Shown here piece after piece: positions 63,762-64,000 of a DNA stretch of 64,000 bases; the first letter of the stretch is position 1, and each line of letters begins with the position of its first letter. The DNA comes from JAWKJY01 sp041393535 (GTDB lineage Bacteria > Actinomycetota > Thermoleophilia > Gaiellales > Gaiellaceae), in NCBI GenBank assembly GCA_041393535.1, contig JAWKJY010000001.1, positions 124,001 through 188,000 of the forward strand, written 5' to 3'. The translations under genes and the position numbers were made by a program. The notes beneath the pieces are model-generated. The model saw nothing but the letters and a program-made list of their open reading frames with translations. It made no database searches and was not told the DNA's origin.

Positions 63762-64000
63762 ATGGATCGCATCACGCGTCGCGCCCTCGTCGGCTCCGGC
63801 GCGCTCGTCGTCGCCGGCGTGACGCTCGGCGGCGTGCTCGGGGCGCTGTCGAAGCGACCCGAGGCCAAGGTCGCAGACCGGATCCGGGCGCGGCGCATCG
63901 ACCGCGTGCCGGCCGAGGATCCGGCGAGCGAGGCGTGGTACGAGGCCGCGCCGATCGTCGTCCCGCTCGGGCCGCAGCAGGCGGTGCCGCCGTACCTGGG
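63762..64000 (+). CDS. Third subunit of the molybdoenzyme, N-terminal part (cut by window edge)
   Basis: Starts at ATG 63762 with a GGGGGG ribosome-binding site. The visible 79 residues begin with a Tat-like signal (RITRRALVGSGALVVAGVTLGG), then a segment PIVVPLGPQQAVPP. In type II enzymes the third gene encodes a heme-b-binding gamma subunit of the ethylbenzene dehydrogenase type, and the start VPLGPQQ fits that. The gene is truncated, so this is based on order and N-terminus only. Confidence 0.6.
   Translation, partial: MDRITRRALVGSGALVVAGVTLGGVLGALSKRPEAKVADRIRARRIDRVPAEDPASEAWYEAAPIVVPLGPQQAVPPYL

Overview
The window is very G+C-rich, with frequent GTG starts and almost no AT-rich spacers. 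It looks like a chromosomal stretch from a high-G+C actinobacterium. The F420-type LLM oxidoreductase, the GTG/ATG 4-base gene overlaps and the type of surface-polysaccharide locus would suit a deep lineage such as Thermoleophilia, but this placement is inference. No rRNA, tRNA, CRISPR array, transposase or integrase was seen.

Layout. (1) 1-5157 (+): end of a solute-binding protein, two permeases and two ATPases of a dipeptide-type ABC importer, then a frameshifted alpha/beta-hydrolase-like gene. (2) 5154-9898 (-): SDR, HSL-family hydrolase, PLP aminotransferase, acetamidase/formamidase and HpaI-type aldolase, apparently a small catabolic set next to the importer. (3) 9899-24765 (-): oxidoreductase, flippase, a giant secreted multidomain protein, sugar epimerase, polytopic glycosyltransferase-like protein, FAD oxidoreductase and GT2, in one head-to-tail series. 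(4) 25158-32642 (-): a second operon with PssD/PssE-type glycosyltransferase halves, an adenylation enzyme, a carrier protein, a GNAT-like protein, a YdjC-type deacetylase, a GT4 and a flippase. (5) 32786-35371 (+): small LuxR-type regulator, Wzz-like protein and O-antigen ligase-like polymerase. (6) 35470-44417 (-): GT2, asparagine synthase, GT2, a two-module secreted beta-helix protein, hexapeptide acyltransferase and DegT aminotransferase. (7) 44618-53826 (+): polyprenyl-phosphate sugar transferase, oxidoreductase, beta-helix protein, acyltransferase, GT4, UDP-GlcNAc 2-epimerase, a response regulator and a UDP-sugar dehydrogenase. (8) 53903-58900: HAD, LLM oxidoreductase, GNAT, the two E1 subunits of a 2-oxoacid dehydrogenase, a CBS protein and a tiny ORF. 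(9) 59069-64000 (+): catalytic, iron-sulfur and start of the third subunit of a type II DMSO-reductase-family molybdoenzyme.

Regions 3-7 together form a large surface-polysaccharide locus. A membrane sugar transferase primes the lipid carrier, about nine glycosyltransferases extend the chain, two flippases export it, and a polymerase and chain-length protein assemble it. Amino-sugar enzymes (oxidoreductase, DegT, hexapeptide transferases, 2-epimerase, 6-dehydrogenase) supply precursors. Secreted beta-helix and Ig/DUF4082 proteins are candidate surface partners. The adenylation-carrier-GNAT trio in region 4 could add an aminoacyl or acyl decoration and is the most interesting unassigned chemistry here.

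Two cautions apply. First, many genes are broken by single-base indels whose downstream frame still encodes the expected protein, with dense clusters at about 9150-9900 and 13860-16080. Consensus error is the likeliest cause, so the 'frameshifted' labels are provisional. Second, nearly every gene has long shadow frames because of the base composition.

Regulatory architecture is unusually readable: at least nine starts have a TANNNT -10 box only 6-9 bases upstream (leaderless-type promoters), and about twenty gene junctions are 4-base ATGA/GTGA overlaps.
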